DNA of 59,304 nucleotides from the NCBI GenBank assembly GCA_958445065.1, contig CAUCQW010000015.1:1-59304 (forward strand), given 5' to 3'. The DNA comes from an uncultured Collinsella sp. (GTDB taxonomy: Bacteria; Actinomycetota; Coriobacteriia; Coriobacteriales; Coriobacteriaceae). Below, one piece after another: positions 41,905 to 51,715 of the stretch. Below the pieces are notes generated by a model. That model did not search any database and was not told the DNA's origin. It saw only the letters and a program-made list of their open reading frames with translations. The first letter of the stretch is position 1, and the number at the start of each line of letters is the position of its first letter. The translations under genes and the position numbers were made by a program.

Positions 41905-42468
41905 TTAATGAGCTGCCCAGTCAACGGCTTCACTCCAACGCTCGACAAGCCGCTCCAAACGCCACGCCGCGTTGGCAGGACTCGTCGACGGCAGCACGAT
42001 GGCGGGTAGCCCCGTCCGCTCTTGTAGATAGCGTTTGTAGAGCCGTCCGGCCGTGCCGCCGTTGCAGACAACGATCTCGATCGGCGTGGCATCCACAATG
42101 CGTTCAATATGTGCCGGCACAACGTTTTTGATGCTAGCGTCACTCGAGCCCTTAATGTCGCAGCTCTCGATCACATCCCACAGGGCTACGCCACCGTTAA
42201 GCAGCATGGATCGCTTGGCAGCAACCGAGGCGTCGAGCGTCGCGGGCTCGCCGCTCGCCAAAGAGTCTCCCTCGTTGGGCGGCACGGGCGCACCGAGGCA
42301 CACGGCCATCACACGCCAAAAGCGATTCTGAGGGTTGCCGTAATAAAAGGCGTTGGCGCGCGAAAGCACCGAGGGAAACGATCCGAGCACCAAAACGCGC
42401 GAGCGCTCGTCAAACACGGGTTCAAACCCATGCTCAATATGTTGATAGCCCTCGTCGGACACAGGCAT
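41905..42468 (-). CDS. DNA-deoxyinosine (hypoxanthine) glycosylase family protein
   Basis: The protein is 187 aa, of the uracil-DNA glycosylase superfamily. HIEHGFEPVFDERSRVLVLGSFPSVLSR contains the GSFPS base-excision motif, FYYGNPQNRFWRV follows, and LPSTSPANA near the C-terminus is the second catalytic loop. Related enzymes remove hypoxanthine produced by adenine deamination. The start is four bases after the GH13 stop, with its ribosome-binding site GAGGG inside that gene, so the two are co-transcribed. Confidence 0.85.
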   Translation of the reverse strand: MPVSDEGYQHIEHGFEPVFDERSRVLVLGSFPSVLSRANAFYYGNPQNRFWRVMAVCLGAPVPPNEGDSLASGEPATLDASVAAKRSMLLNGGVALWDVIESCDIKGSSDASIKNVVPAHIERIVDATPIEIVVCNGGTAGRLYKRYLQERTGLPAIVLPSTSPANAAWRLERLVERWSEAVDWAAH

Positions 42469-42471
42469 GGG

Positions 42472-43848
42472 CTAGGCCCTCAGTAGATAGCGCACCTCAT
42501 AGGGTGCAAGCTCGAGGGTACCCGTAAGCTCGACCGTGGGCGCATCGTCGGCAAGTAGGTCGGCAAAGGAGCCGTTGAGCTCGCCGGCTCCAAAGGTATA
42601 GGGCTCGTTCACGGCATTGACCGCCACGAGCACCGTCGCGTCGTCGCAGGCGCGCTCGAACAGCAGCTGCTTGTTCTGAATCACCACGTTGCGATAGGCA
42701 CCATAGTTGAGGGCACGGGCCGCCGCGTCGTCTGCCGAGCGCAGGTGCGCGAGCTGCTTGATGAAGGCCGTCAGCTCGTTGGGCGCAGGCTCATCGAGCG
42801 CAGGTCGCAGCGCCCAGTCACCATCGGGGCCGCCCTTTTCGCCAGGAATCCCCCACTCGCTGCCATAGTAGACGCACGGAATGCCCGGCATGCCAAAGAG
42901 CATGCCATAAGCGGGGCGCAGACAGGACTTGTCGGTAAGGATGCTCGCCAGGCGCGGCACATCGTGGTTGTCGACAAACGACAGCAGATGCTTGCCGCGA
43001 TAAATGCACCACGGGTCACCGCCAAACTGGCGGTGCAGCGAGTGCGCGATCTCGAACATATTGACCGAGTTAAAGCTGGAGTACAGGCCCTTGTAGCACT
43101 CGTAGTTGGTGCAGGAGTCGAGCATCTCGTCGTTGACGATCTGGTTGTAGTCGCCGTGGAGCGTCTCGCCGATCAGCACAAAGTCGGGCTTGAGCTCACG
43201 GGCAAAGGCGTGCAGGCGGCGCATAAAGTCGCGGTCGAGCATATAGGCAACGTCCAGGCGCAGGCCGTCGACGCCAAAGACGTCGGCCCAACGGCGCACG
43301 GACTCGAGCAGGTAATCGACCACGGCGGGGTTTTGCAGGTTGAGCTTCACGAGCTCAAAATGGCCTTCCCAGCCCTCGTACCAAAAGCCATCGCCATAGC
43401 AGGAGTCGCCGTCAAAGCTGATGTGGAACCAATCCTTGTAGGGCGAGTCCCACTTGCGCTCCTGCACATCGCGGAAGGCCCAAAAGCCACGGCCCACATG
43501 GTTGAAGACCGCATCGAGCACCACGCGGATGCCATGGGCGTGCAGCGTCTCGCATACAGCGGCAAAATCGGCATCCCCACCCAGGCGACGGTCGATATGG
43601 CGCAGGCTGCGCGTGTCGTAGCCATGGCCGTCGGATTCGAGCGGCGGGTTAATGAGCACAGCACCGATGCCGAGCTCTTGCAGGTAGTCGGCCCATTGGG
43701 CGATCTTCATGATGGGCGCATCGGGGTTGGGCGCTGCGTTGGCAGCCTGGGCGAGCTCATCTTCGGCAACGGGCGCGGCGTTTTCGCGCGGAGCTCCGCA
43801 AAAGCCCAGCGGATAGATCTGATAGAACGTCGTCTCGTATGCCCACAT
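42472..43848 (-). CDS. GH13 alpha-amylase family glycosidase
   Basis: The protein is 458 aa and cytoplasmic (no signal peptide). It is a TIM barrel with the GH13 conserved regions: DAVFNHVG, the nucleophile Asp in DGLRLDVAYML, the acid/base Glu in LIGETLHGD, and FVDNHDVPR. It resembles maltodextrin glucosidase or neopullulanase-type enzymes acting on imported oligosaccharides. A short C-terminal beta domain is present. The ATG follows GGGAGGTTGCT. Confidence 0.92.
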   Translation of the reverse strand: MWAYETTFYQIYPLGFCGAPRENAAPVAEDELAQAANAAPNPDAPIMKIAQWADYLQELGIGAVLINPPLESDGHGYDTRSLRHIDRRLGGDADFAAVCETLHAHGIRVVLDAVFNHVGRGFWAFRDVQERKWDSPYKDWFHISFDGDSCYGDGFWYEGWEGHFELVKLNLQNPAVVDYLLESVRRWADVFGVDGLRLDVAYMLDRDFMRRLHAFARELKPDFVLIGETLHGDYNQIVNDEMLDSCTNYECYKGLYSSFNSVNMFEIAHSLHRQFGGDPWCIYRGKHLLSFVDNHDVPRLASILTDKSCLRPAYGMLFGMPGIPCVYYGSEWGIPGEKGGPDGDWALRPALDEPAPNELTAFIKQLAHLRSADDAAARALNYGAYRNVVIQNKQLLFERACDDATVLVAVNAVNEPYTFGAGELNGSFADLLADDAPTVELTGTLELAPYEVRYLLRA

Positions 43849-43922
43849 AGCAACCTCCCGGTAAGCTCAACACAACGACATCCATTGTATGCCCGCCGCG
43901 TATCCCCTCCCCCAAAATAAGT

Positions 43923-43984
43923 TGCGGTGAAATAATTCCTGCTTGGGCCTTCAGAGGCCTTAAACAGGAGCTATTCCACCGCAG
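43923..43984. repeat. Imperfect 60-base palindrome
   Basis: GCGGTGAAATA and TATTCCACCGC are the outer arms, TCCTG and CAGGA the middle, and GGCCT/AGGCC the centre, with a few mismatches. It sits between the MFS gene end and the GH13 start and may act as a terminator-like or REP-like element. Confidence 0.65.
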
Positions 43985-44001
43985 CTGATGAGGGGACGTG
44001 A

Positions 44002-45198
44002 TTAGGCGACGGGCTTTGCGCGGCGTATGGCCGGGAACAGCACCGTGATGGCGAGGATGACGCCCACGACGGTAATCGCCCCGCCCGCGAAGCCAATCCA
44101 AGCGATACCGGGACCCGAAACCACGGCGCCACCGATTGCGGTGCCCGTGCCGATACCCAGATTGAACAGGCCCGAGAAGATCGACATGGCGACGGCCGAC
44201 GAATCCGCCGGTGTGTACTTGATGAGCTCGGCCTGAAACGCCACGTTAAAGGCCGTGGCGCAGCAGCCCCATAGCGCGCAAACAGCGAGAACGGCGACGA
44301 GCGACGGTGCAACCGGACCCATGAGCAGCAGAGCCACCGGCACGCCGGAGAGCGTGATAGCCAAGAACGGGAAGCGATGCCCATCGAACAGACGGCCGAA
44401 CAGCCAGCTTCCGAGCAGACCAGAGCAGCCGAACGCCGTCAGCGTCATGGTAATAGCGCTTGCGTCGACGTGCGCGACCTGCGCCAGGAACGGCTCGATA
44501 TAGCTGTAACCCGCATAATAGCCGGTTGCCATAAAGACCGTGACCGCGTAGAGCGCGATCAGGAACGGGTTCTTGAGCAGCACGGGCAGCTGTTTGACGG
44601 TAAAGCGCTCACCCGCCGGCATAGCCGGAAACACCGCGGCTTGGTACACCACCGCGGCGGCAGAGAAGGCACCGACCACGGCGAATGTCATGCGCCAGCC
44701 CACGGCCAGCCCGATGGCGCGGCCGATCGGCAGGCCAAAAATCTGCGCGATGGACGAGCCCGTGGCGATTATGCTGATGGCGAGCGCCCCATGGCGGGTG
44801 TCGACCAGGCGCGAAGCCATGATCGAGGCGACCGACCAGAACACGGCATGCGCGCAGGCGACCACCAGACGCGCGCAAACCAAAATAGGATAGGTGGGCG
44901 CCAAGGCGGACAAGAACTGGCCGAGCGAAAACACGGCCAAAACGCCCAGCAGCATCCGCTTGAACTCAAAGCGCGAGGCAAACACCATGAGTGGCAGCGA
45001 CAGCAGCATGACACCCCAGGCGTAGACCGAAATCATGATGCCTGCCTGGGCCTCGGTGAGCGAGAACGATGCGGCAATATCAGTCAGAAGGCCAATGGGC
45101 ATGAACTCTGATGTGTTGAACACGAACGAACAGCAGGCAAGCCCGATAAGCGGGAGCCACTGCTTGAGCGAGATGCCATCTTGTCTTGCCTGAGTCAT
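44002..45198 (-). CDS. MFS transporter, DHA1 (sugar/drug efflux) type
   Basis: The protein is 398 aa with twelve predicted hydrophobic segments, from the ATG at 45198 (MTQARQDGISLKQWLPLIGLACC), which follows GGAGGGGG. The longer frame upstream is terminator DNA. NTSEFMPIGLLTDIAASF and the loop with RFEFKRML are typical of the AraJ/SotB-like group. Substrate unknown. Confidence 0.88.
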   Translation of the reverse strand: MTQARQDGISLKQWLPLIGLACCSFVFNTSEFMPIGLLTDIAASFSLTEAQAGIMISVYAWGVMLLSLPLMVFASRFEFKRMLLGVLAVFSLGQFLSALAPTYPILVCARLVVACAHAVFWSVASIMASRLVDTRHGALAISIIATGSSIAQIFGLPIGRAIGLAVGWRMTFAVVGAFSAAAVVYQAAVFPAMPAGERFTVKQLPVLLKNPFLIALYAVTVFMATGYYAGYSYIEPFLAQVAHVDASAITMTLTAFGCSGLLGSWLFGRLFDGHRFPFLAITLSGVPVALLLMGPVAPSLVAVLAVCALWGCCATAFNVAFQAELIKYTPADSSAVAMSIFSGLFNLGIGTGTAIGGAVVSGPGIAWIGFAGGAITVVGVILAITVLFPAIRRAKPVA

Positions 45199-45234
45199 GT
45201 AGGAACCCCCTCCGATTGTCTTGAGCGATGGGCG

Positions 45235-45281
45235 ATTATATAGCAACGGCCCCGCATCCGTCAGCAACAGATGCGGGGCCG
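45235..45281 (-). terminator. feoB terminator overlapping the MFS promoter
   Basis: CGGCCCCGCATC (45247-45258) pairs with GATGCGGGGCCG (45270-45281). Downstream on the minus strand TATAAT (45235-45240) is a perfect -10. CTGACG (45259-45264), 18 bases away in the hairpin loop, could be its -35. The terminator and the next promoter are thus interleaved. Confidence 0.6.
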
Positions 45282-45322
45282 TAATCAACTCAATACACAG
45301 AGGTTGCGCCATCAATAAATAA

Positions 45323-47683
45323 CTAAGCCAGCCCCAGCAATATGCCCGCCGAATGCACGACAAACGCCACGATCCAGGCGACCGTCACCTGAAACGCGAA
45401 CACGGCCACGGCATAGCGCGCGCCCAACTCGCTCTTGACGGCGCCGATTGCCGCTACGCAGGGCGGGTACAGCAGCGTAAAGACCAGGAACACGTAGGCG
45501 GTAAACGGCGAAAACATGGTCGACAGCGCCGCGGGCGACGTTGCGCCCAAAAGCACCGTGAGCGTCGAGATGACGCTCTCCTTGGCAATGAGTCCGGTGA
45601 CGAGCGCCGTCGACGCACGCCAGTCGCCAAAACCGAGTGGGGCCAACACCGGCGCGATGATGCTACCCAGACCGGCAAGCAGACTCTGCGACTGATCGGC
45701 GACCACATTAAAGCGGATATCGAACGTCTGGAGGAACCAGATGACCACGGTGGCGGCAAAGATAATGGTAAAGGCCTTGGTAATAAAGTCCTTGGCCTTA
45801 TCCCATGCCAGCATCACCGTCGTCTTGACGCTCGGCAGGCGGTAATTGGGAAGCTCCATGATAAACGGCACCGGGTCGCCCTTAAATGCCGTGCGGTTGA
45901 GCACCAGGGCGGCAATGCAGCCGACCACGATACCAATCAGATAGAGCGAGACCATGGCGGGAACTGTCGCCTGCGGGAAGAATGCCCCGCACAGCAGACC
46001 GTAGACCGGCAACTTGGCCGAACAGCTCATGAACGGCGTGAGCATGACCGTCATCTTGCGGTCGTGCTCGGATGGGAGCGTACGGGTCGACATGATAGCC
46101 GGCACGGTGCAGCCAAAACCGACGAGCATAGGCACGAAGCTGCGGCCCGACAGGCCAAAGCGACGCAGCACTTTATCCATGACAAAGGCCACACGCGCCA
46201 TGTAGCCGGAGTCTTCCAGAATGGAGAGGAACAAAAAGAGCACGACGATAATCGGCAGGAAGGTCAGCACGCTGCCCACGCCCGTAAGCACGCCGTCGAC
46301 AGCCAGCGAGCGCACCACGTCGTTGGTGCCGAACGCCTTGAGGCCCGCATCGGCCGAGGCGATGATGGCAGCGATGCCGTCCTCCATAAGTCCCTGCAAC
46401 GCCGCGCCGATCACGCCAAACGTCAGCCAAAAGACGAGACCCATGATCACCAGGAACGCTGGAATGGCCGTGTAGCGACCCGTCAGGATGCGGTCGATCT
46501 TGACGGAACGCACGTGCTCGCGGCTCTCGTGCGGCTTGACGACGCAGCGCCCACACACGTCGCCGATAAAGCCGAAGCGCATGTCAGCCAGTGCAGATAG
46601 ACGGTCGGTACCGGCCTCACCCTCCATCTGGGTAATGATGTGCTCGATGGCGTCAAGTTCGTTACGGTCCAGATGAAGCGCCTCGGTCACCAGCTCGTCG
46701 CCCTCAACCAGCTTGGTCGCCGCAAAACGCACCGGGATATGCGCCGTCGCGGCATGGTCCTCGATAAGGTTGGCGATGCCGTGAATGCAGCGATGCAGCG
46801 CGCCGCCGTCTGGACCATCGGGCGCGCAGAAGTCCAGGCGACCGGGGCGCTCGCGGAACCGCGCCACGTGCAAGGCATGATCCACCAACTCGCCAATGCC
46901 CTCGTTGCGGGCAGCGCTAATGGGAACAACAGGCACGCCCAGCAGGCTCTCGAGCAGGTTGACGTCTACGGCACCACCATTGGCGGTCACCTCGTCCATC
47001 ATGTTGAGCGCGATGACCATGGGGCGGTCGAGCTCCATGAGCTGCAGTGTCAGGTACAGGTTACGTTCGATGTTGGTGGCGTCGATAATGTCGATGATGG
47101 CATCGGGGTTTTCGTCCAGGATAAATTGGCGACTGACGATCTCTTCGCCCGTGTACGGAGACAGCGAATAGATGCCGGGCAGGTCGGTAACGCTTGCCTC
47201 GGGATGGTTACGGATGGTGCCGTCCTTGCGGTCGACCGTCACGCCGGGAAAGTTACCGACGTGCTGGTTGGAGCCCGTAAGCTGGTTGAACAGCGTGGTC
47301 TTACCGCAGTTTTGGTTGCCGGCGAGGGCAAAATGCAGCGGTGCGCCCTCGGGCACGGCCGTCTTGGCAGCACGAGGCGAATACGTCCCTTCGCCCAGGG
47401 CCGGGTGATCCGTCGTGCCGATTGCGGCGTTAACGCGCGGGCCGGTATCGGTGTCGTGCACATCCACGAGCTCAATGCGTGCGGCATCGTCCTTGCGCAG
47501 CGTCAACTCGTAGCCGCGCAGGCGAATCTCGAGCGGATCGCCCATGGGGGCATACTTCATCATGGTAACTTCGGTGCCCGGAGTTAGGCCCATGTCCAAA
47601 ATATGCTGTCGGAGTGCCTGATCGTCCGATGCCACCGATGCGACAACGGCGTCCTTTCCAATCTCGAGTGTATCGAGCTTCAC
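45323..47683 (-). CDS. feoB: FeoA-FeoB fused ferrous iron transporter
   Basis: The protein is 786 aa, starting at GTG behind GAAAGGA. Residues 1-75 form a FeoA (SH3-like) domain (LEIGKDAVVASVASDDQ to EIRLRGYELTLRKDDAARIEL). The FeoB G domain begins near residue 117: GNQNCGKTTLFNQLTG, DLPGIYSL and NMMDE. The polytopic gate region follows, with GCTVPAIMSTRTL and the Cys-containing FMSCSAKLPVY. It imports Fe2+. A half-match to a DtxR/IdeR site (TTGGTTAGCC on the minus strand, near 47725) lies upstream. Confidence 0.94.
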   Translation of the reverse strand: MKLDTLEIGKDAVVASVASDDQALRQHILDMGLTPGTEVTMMKYAPMGDPLEIRLRGYELTLRKDDAARIELVDVHDTDTGPRVNAAIGTTDHPALGEGTYSPRAAKTAVPEGAPLHFALAGNQNCGKTTLFNQLTGSNQHVGNFPGVTVDRKDGTIRNHPEASVTDLPGIYSLSPYTGEEIVSRQFILDENPDAIIDIIDATNIERNLYLTLQLMELDRPMVIALNMMDEVTANGGAVDVNLLESLLGVPVVPISAARNEGIGELVDHALHVARFRERPGRLDFCAPDGPDGGALHRCIHGIANLIEDHAATAHIPVRFAATKLVEGDELVTEALHLDRNELDAIEHIITQMEGEAGTDRLSALADMRFGFIGDVCGRCVVKPHESREHVRSVKIDRILTGRYTAIPAFLVIMGLVFWLTFGVIGAALQGLMEDGIAAIIASADAGLKAFGTNDVVRSLAVDGVLTGVGSVLTFLPIIVVLFLFLSILEDSGYMARVAFVMDKVLRRFGLSGRSFVPMLVGFGCTVPAIMSTRTLPSEHDRKMTVMLTPFMSCSAKLPVYGLLCGAFFPQATVPAMVSLYLIGIVVGCIAALVLNRTAFKGDPVPFIMELPNYRLPSVKTTVMLAWDKAKDFITKAFTIIFAATVVIWFLQTFDIRFNVVADQSQSLLAGLGSIIAPVLAPLGFGDWRASTALVTGLIAKESVISTLTVLLGATSPAALSTMFSPFTAYVFLVFTLLYPPCVAAIGAVKSELGARYAVAVFAFQVTVAWIVAFVVHSAGILLGLA

Positions 47684-47804
47684 GCGCTCATCCTTTCGTT
47701 AGACGCGGTTAACCGTTTACCGGGGCTAACCAACTCGTAACGACAAATGATAGCGCTCTGAACTATTTTATAAAGTCAAATACCGATGTTTACCTGCGCA
47801 AACT

Positions 47805-48125
47805 TTATGCGGTGCGCCCCGAAAGCTCTTTGCGCATACCGCTCAGCGAGATCGAAATGGAACCCGACCGCGCGGTAGCAGTGAGTCGATCACCCTCAAC
47901 CGACCCCGTGCATGTAAAGGGCGCCTTGCCCATCAAGACGTGGGAGATAGTACCCGAGAGCTCAAAGAAATCGCACTCAGCGCGGGCACCCGAGAGAGCA
48001 ATATTGAGGCCCCTGACGTTTAGTACTGCCCTGAGCGCGCCGTTCACCCCATGTGAAAACGTCACCTCGCCGCGCTTGCTCCCCACCGGCGTCTGGGCCA
48101 AAACCACATACGTACCCTCAAGCAT
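47805..48125 (-). CDS. Small beta-rich protein of unknown function
   Basis: The protein is 106 aa from the ATG at 48125 (MLEGTYVVLAQTPVGSKRGEV), which follows AGGAGGAGCC. It is an all-beta pattern with repeated short strands (GALRAVLNVRGLNIAL, FFELSGTIS, FTCTGSVEGDRLTATA). There is no signal peptide. Similar small proteins occur in gut Firmicutes and Actinobacteria, but no function is known to me. It stands alone between esterase and feoB. Confidence 0.6.
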   Translation of the reverse strand: MLEGTYVVLAQTPVGSKRGEVTFSHGVNGALRAVLNVRGLNIALSGARAECDFFELSGTISHVLMGKAPFTCTGSVEGDRLTATARSGSISISLSGMRKELSGRTA

Positions 48126-48172
48126 GGCTCCTCCTCTAAGCAGACTTTTTGAAACGGGCAAGTAGTCTACTT

Positions 48173-49072
48173 TTACATATGGCGTTCCAGGAAGCGGAAG
48201 GCCAGACGGATCCAGGGACGGACGGAAACCTGCTTGTCCTCGTTGTCGACCGCGGTATTGGCGTTGCCGAGCGAAAGGCCGTGGCCACCCTGGTCAAAGA
48301 CGTGCATCTCGCATGCAACACCCTCCTCGGCCATGCGCTGCGCAAACGGGTAGACCTGCGCGACCGGCGCCGTCTTGTCGTCCGAAACGCCCCACACAAA
48401 GGTCGGGGGCATCTGACGCGAAACGTGCGTGGTAGGGCAAATGTCGGCCAGGTGCTCATCGGTCGCCTCGCCGCCCGTCACCATCGACAGATAGTCGTTG
48501 AGCAAATCGCGCCCCGTCTTGCCACCCGTCTTGGGCACGCGCAGGTCGATGCGCGGGTCGCGCGTCTGCATATCGCGCACATAGGCAAGGTCGAGCAACG
48601 GATAGCCCAGCACCACGGCGTCGGGACGAATATCCTCCGGACGAGCCCCGGCAAGGCCCGCGAAGGGTCCGGTCTTCCACTGCGTTGCCAACGAGGCGCA
48701 GATCATGCCGCCCGCCGAGAAACCCACGATGCACACGCGCTTGGGATCGACATGCCACTCGTCGGCGTTGGCGCGCACGGTAGCGACCATCTTGGCGAGG
48801 TCCGCCTGCGGGTGCGGAAAGCTCACGTCGCCCGTGGCGCTCGTCACATAGTTGAGCACAAAGGCCTGGTAGCCGCGGTCCAAAAACGCAAACGCCACCG
48901 GGTCCTGCTCGTGCGGAGCGATATGCGTAAACCCGCCTCCGCCGCAGATGATCACCGCGGGGCGGCGGCCATTGGGCTTGTCGGGCAGCGGCTCGGCACC
49001 CAGATACGTAAACGTCGCCGGATAATCCTCGGTCGGCTCCTCGCCCCACAGCGCATGGTTCTCAATAATCAT
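48173..49072 (-). CDS. Alpha/beta hydrolase (acetyl-esterase/xylanase-deacetylase like)
   Basis: The protein is 299 aa. It has the HGGG-like oxyanion motif ICGGGGFTHIAPHE, nucleophile Ser in VGFSAGGMICASL, Asp in WGVSDDKTAPV and His in FDQGGHGLSLG. The architecture fits deacetylases of acylated sugars. The ATG at 49072 (MIIENHALW) follows GGAGGGAGCACCT. A much longer upstream frame is antisense to the PTS gene and was discarded. No signal peptide. Confidence 0.88.
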   Translation of the reverse strand: MIIENHALWGEEPTEDYPATFTYLGAEPLPDKPNGRRPAVIICGGGGFTHIAPHEQDPVAFAFLDRGYQAFVLNYVTSATGDVSFPHPQADLAKMVATVRANADEWHVDPKRVCIVGFSAGGMICASLATQWKTGPFAGLAGARPEDIRPDAVVLGYPLLDLAYVRDMQTRDPRIDLRVPKTGGKTGRDLLNDYLSMVTGGEATDEHLADICPTTHVSRQMPPTFVWGVSDDKTAPVAQVYPFAQRMAEEGVACEMHVFDQGGHGLSLGNANTAVDNEDKQVSVRPWIRLAFRFLERHM

Positions 49073-49258
49073 AGGTGCTCCCTCCGTGCGATTCGTGCGC
49101 ACTCGTTTTTCGCACCTTAGCGTACCCCACTTGAGCCCGCGGCGCAGAAACACCCCCGCAATGAGTTGGCCTTCAACTGATATATCACAAAATCGCTGTT
49201 CAGAGGCATCGTTAAGCAGCGTAAAATAGGAGCGCTGACCATGCTGGGAAACACGTAC

Positions 49259-49268
49259 GAAACGTTTC
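49259..49268. promoter_or_regulatory. GAAACGTTTC palindrome upstream of the PTS EIIA gene
   Basis: A perfect 10-bp palindrome, with GGAAAC repeated just upstream, lies 50 bases before the EIIA start. It resembles LacI-family or CcpA-type operators; the regulator is unknown. Confidence 0.4.
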
Positions 49269-49318
49269 CGGCAAACCACACGCGTGCAACATGCACGCCT
49301 GATACGTTGGAGGCATCT

Positions 49319-49882
49319 ATGGGTCTGCTCGATTCGCTCAAGTCCACGTTCACTTCGTCGGGCGAGGCGTCCGTTCCGCCCGCAGCAAGCTTCGCCACCC
49401 GCGAAGGCGTCATCTACGCTCCCGTCAACGGCGTGCTCGTCAATCTGAGTGAGGTTCCCGACGAGACCATCGCCTCGGGCATGCTCGGCCAGGGCTACGG
49501 CATCGAGCCCATTACCGGCACCATTTACGCCCCCGCTAACGGCCGTATCGGCGCCACCACCGTCACCAACCACTCCATCGGCATGATCACCGAGGACGGT
49601 CTTCGCGTGTTCATCCATGTTGGCCTGGGCACCGTGGAAATGAACGGCAAGGGTTTTGCCCGCTTTGTCGAGATGGGTGACACGGTCAAGGCCGGCCAGC
49701 CGCTCATCAGCTTCGATCGCGAGGCCATCAAGGCCGCCGGCCACGAGGACATCGTGACCGTCATCATCTCCGAGCTCGATCGTCTTAAGAGCATCGACCA
49801 TGTCGGCGAGTCCGGAACGCTTATCGGCGGCAACCCGCTCGTCAAGCTGGGCGACCCGCTGCTGGTAGCCAAGACCAAGTAG
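49319..49882 (+). CDS. PTS glucose-type EIIA component
   Basis: The protein is 187 aa from the ATG at 49319, preceded by TTGGAGGCATCT. The phosphorylated His is His100 (RVFIHVGLGTVEMNG), with His85 in TNHSIGMI as the partner. It is a stand-alone crr-like EIIA that could serve EIIC or EIIBC proteins lacking it, perhaps the EIIC at 9856-11070. The N-terminal 20 residues form an amphipathic or flexible tail. Confidence 0.92.
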   Translation: MGLLDSLKSTFTSSGEASVPPAASFATREGVIYAPVNGVLVNLSEVPDETIASGMLGQGYGIEPITGTIYAPANGRIGATTVTNHSIGMITEDGLRVFIHVGLGTVEMNGKGFARFVEMGDTVKAGQPLISFDREAIKAAGHEDIVTVIISELDRLKSIDHVGESGTLIGGNPLVKLGDPLLVAKTK

Positions 49883-49915
49883 CCAGGCCCCGCGCCACAC
49901 AGCCAAAAGGCAACA

Positions 49916-49954
49916 CGAAAAGCGCCCACGAGCATTTGCCGTGGGCGCTTTTCG
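49916..49954 (+). terminator. Terminator after the EIIA gene
   Basis: CGAAAAGCGCCCACG pairs with CGTGGGCGCTTTTCG around a 9-base loop, 33 bases after the stop. Confidence 0.85.
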
Positions 49955-50062
49955 TTTGAAAAACCATCCCGCCAATGCCTTATCTGTATAGCCCAAATGA
50001 GCCGAGCTGCTAGAATATCGAACTGTATGGATAACTATCATTCAACCGTTATGGGAGGATAC

Positions 50063-51466
50063 GTGAACCGCACCAAAATCGCGCAGCTTTACGCCGATGC
50101 CGAGTCGCTTGGCGGCCAGACCGTCACCGTCGCCGGCTGGGTCAAGTCCATCCGCGACATGAAGAACTTTGGCTTTGTTACGCTCAACGACGGCAGCTGC
50201 TTCCGCGACCTGCAGGTCGTCATGAACCGCGAGGCACTCGACAACTACGACGAGATCGCCCATCAAAACGTCTCGGCCGCACTCATTTGCACCGGCACCG
50301 TCAAGCTGACCCCCGATGCGCCCCAGCCCTTCGAGCTTTCTGCCACCTCCATCGAGGTCGAGGGCGTCAGCGCCCCGGATTACCCGCTGCAGAAGAAGCG
50401 CGCAACCGTCGAGTTCCTGCGCACCCAGCAGCACCTGCGCCCGCGCACCAACCTGTTCCGCGCCGTGTTCCGCATCCGTTCTGTCGCGGCTGCCGCCATC
50501 CACCGCTTCTTCCAGGAGCAGGGCTTTGTCTACGTCAACACCCCCATCATCACCACGAGTGACTGCGAGGGCGCCGGCGAGATGTTCCGCGTGACCACGC
50601 TCGACCCCAAAAATCCGCCCCTCACCGAGTCCGGCGAGGTCGACTGGAGCCAGGACTTCTTTGGCAAGCACGCGAGCCTTACCGTGTCCGGCCAGCTCAA
50701 TGCCGAGAACTTTGCCATGGCCTTTGGCGACGTGTACACCTTTGGCCCCACCTTCCGCGCCGAAAACTCCAACACCACGCGCCACGCCGCCGAGTTTTGG
50801 ATGATCGAGCCCGAGATGGCCTTTGCCGACCTGAACGACTACATGGATAACGCCGAGGCCATGCTCAAGTACGTCCTTAAGGACGTTATGGCTACCTGCC
50901 CCGACGAGCTCAATATGCTCAACAAGTTTGTGGACAAGGGCCTGATCGAGCGCCTGGACCATGTGGCAAACTCCGACTTTGCCCGCGTTACCTACACCGA
51001 GGCTGTCGAAATCCTGGAGCAGGCAGTCGCTGCTGGCCACCAGTTTGATTACCCCGTCAGCTGGGGCATCGACCTGCAGACCGAGCACGAGCGTTTCCTG
51101 ACCGAGGAGCACTTTAAGCGACCGACCTTCGTAACCGACTACCCGGCCGAGATCAAGGCGTTCTACATGCGCATGAACGAGGACGGCAAGACCGTCGCCG
51201 CCGCCGACTGCCTGGTTCCCGGTATCGGCGAGATTATCGGCGGCTCCCAGCGCGAGGAGCGCCTGGATCTGCTCGAGGCCCGCATCAAGGACCTGGGCAT
51301 GAATCCCGAGCAGTACAAGTACTACCTTGACCTGCGCCGCTACGGTTCCTGCAAGCACGCCGGCTACGGCTTGGGCTTCGAGCGCTTGGTCATGTATCTG
51401 ACCGGCGTGGGCAACATCCGCGACGTCCTGCCGCACCCGCGCACCGTGGGCAACGCCGACTTCTAA
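50063..51466 (+). CDS. asnS: Asparaginyl-tRNA synthetase
   Basis: The protein is 467 aa, class II. It has an N-terminal OB-fold anticodon-binding domain ([25 protein letters not shown]), then motif 2 [22 protein letters not shown] and motif 3 [18 protein letters not shown] at 50063 is preferred because GGGAGG lies four bases upstream. ATG at 50051 overlaps that site. It supplies Asn-tRNA directly. Confidence 0.95.
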   Translation: MNRTKIAQLYADAESLGGQTVTVAGWVKSIRDMKNFGFVTLNDGSCFRDLQVVMNREALDNYDEIAHQNVSAALICTGTVKLTPDAPQPFELSATSIEVEGVSAPDYPLQKKRATVEFLRTQQHLRPRTNLFRAVFRIRSVAAAAIHRFFQEQGFVYVNTPIITTSDCEGAGEMFRVTTLDPKNPPLTESGEVDWSQDFFGKHASLTVSGQLNAENFAMAFGDVYTFGPTFRAENSNTTRHAAEFWMIEPEMAFADLNDYMDNAEAMLKYVLKDVMATCPDELNMLNKFVDKGLIERLDHVANSDFARVTYTEAVEILEQAVAAGHQFDYPVSWGIDLQTEHERFLTEEHFKRPTFVTDYPAEIKAFYMRMNEDGKTVAAADCLVPGIGEIIGGSQREERLDLLEARIKDLGMNPEQYKYYLDLRRYGSCKHAGYGLGFERLVMYLTGVGNIRDVLPHPRTVGNADF

Positions 51467-51506
51467 TCGCCACAGCGCCACCGAACGCGTTCCAGCGCAT
51501 CACGCC

Positions 51507-51539
51507 AGCGCCTCTCGGCAAGCCGAGGGGCGCTTTTTT
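51507..51539 (+). terminator. Terminator after asnS
   Basis: AGCGCCTCTCGGC pairs with GCCGAGGGGCGCT and is followed by TTTTTT, 40 bases after the stop. Confidence 0.9.
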
Positions 51540-51715
51540 CAACAGTATCCGTCAAGCTTTTGGCAAGATTTTGGTCAGTTGAGCAGGGCTGTTGAAAACT
51601 CGACCCGCCGCTTGCCGACGACTACCGACCGCCCGGAGTGTCCTGCACCCCTGGGAAAGCCCCGCGCCCTAGGCTCCATACCGTCGCCACCCAAAACGGA
51701 AAGGACGTGGACGCC

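Noticed and set aside
48173..50041. Long 622-codon minus-strand frame extending the esterase
   Set aside because: Its N-terminal half is antisense to the PTS EIIA gene. The conserved esterase begins at an ATG with a good ribosome-binding site at 49072.
49883..50062. A T-box leader upstream of asnS
   Set aside because: No T-box bulge (TGGN) or specifier arrangement was found. The spacer is short and holds only the terminator of the preceding gene.
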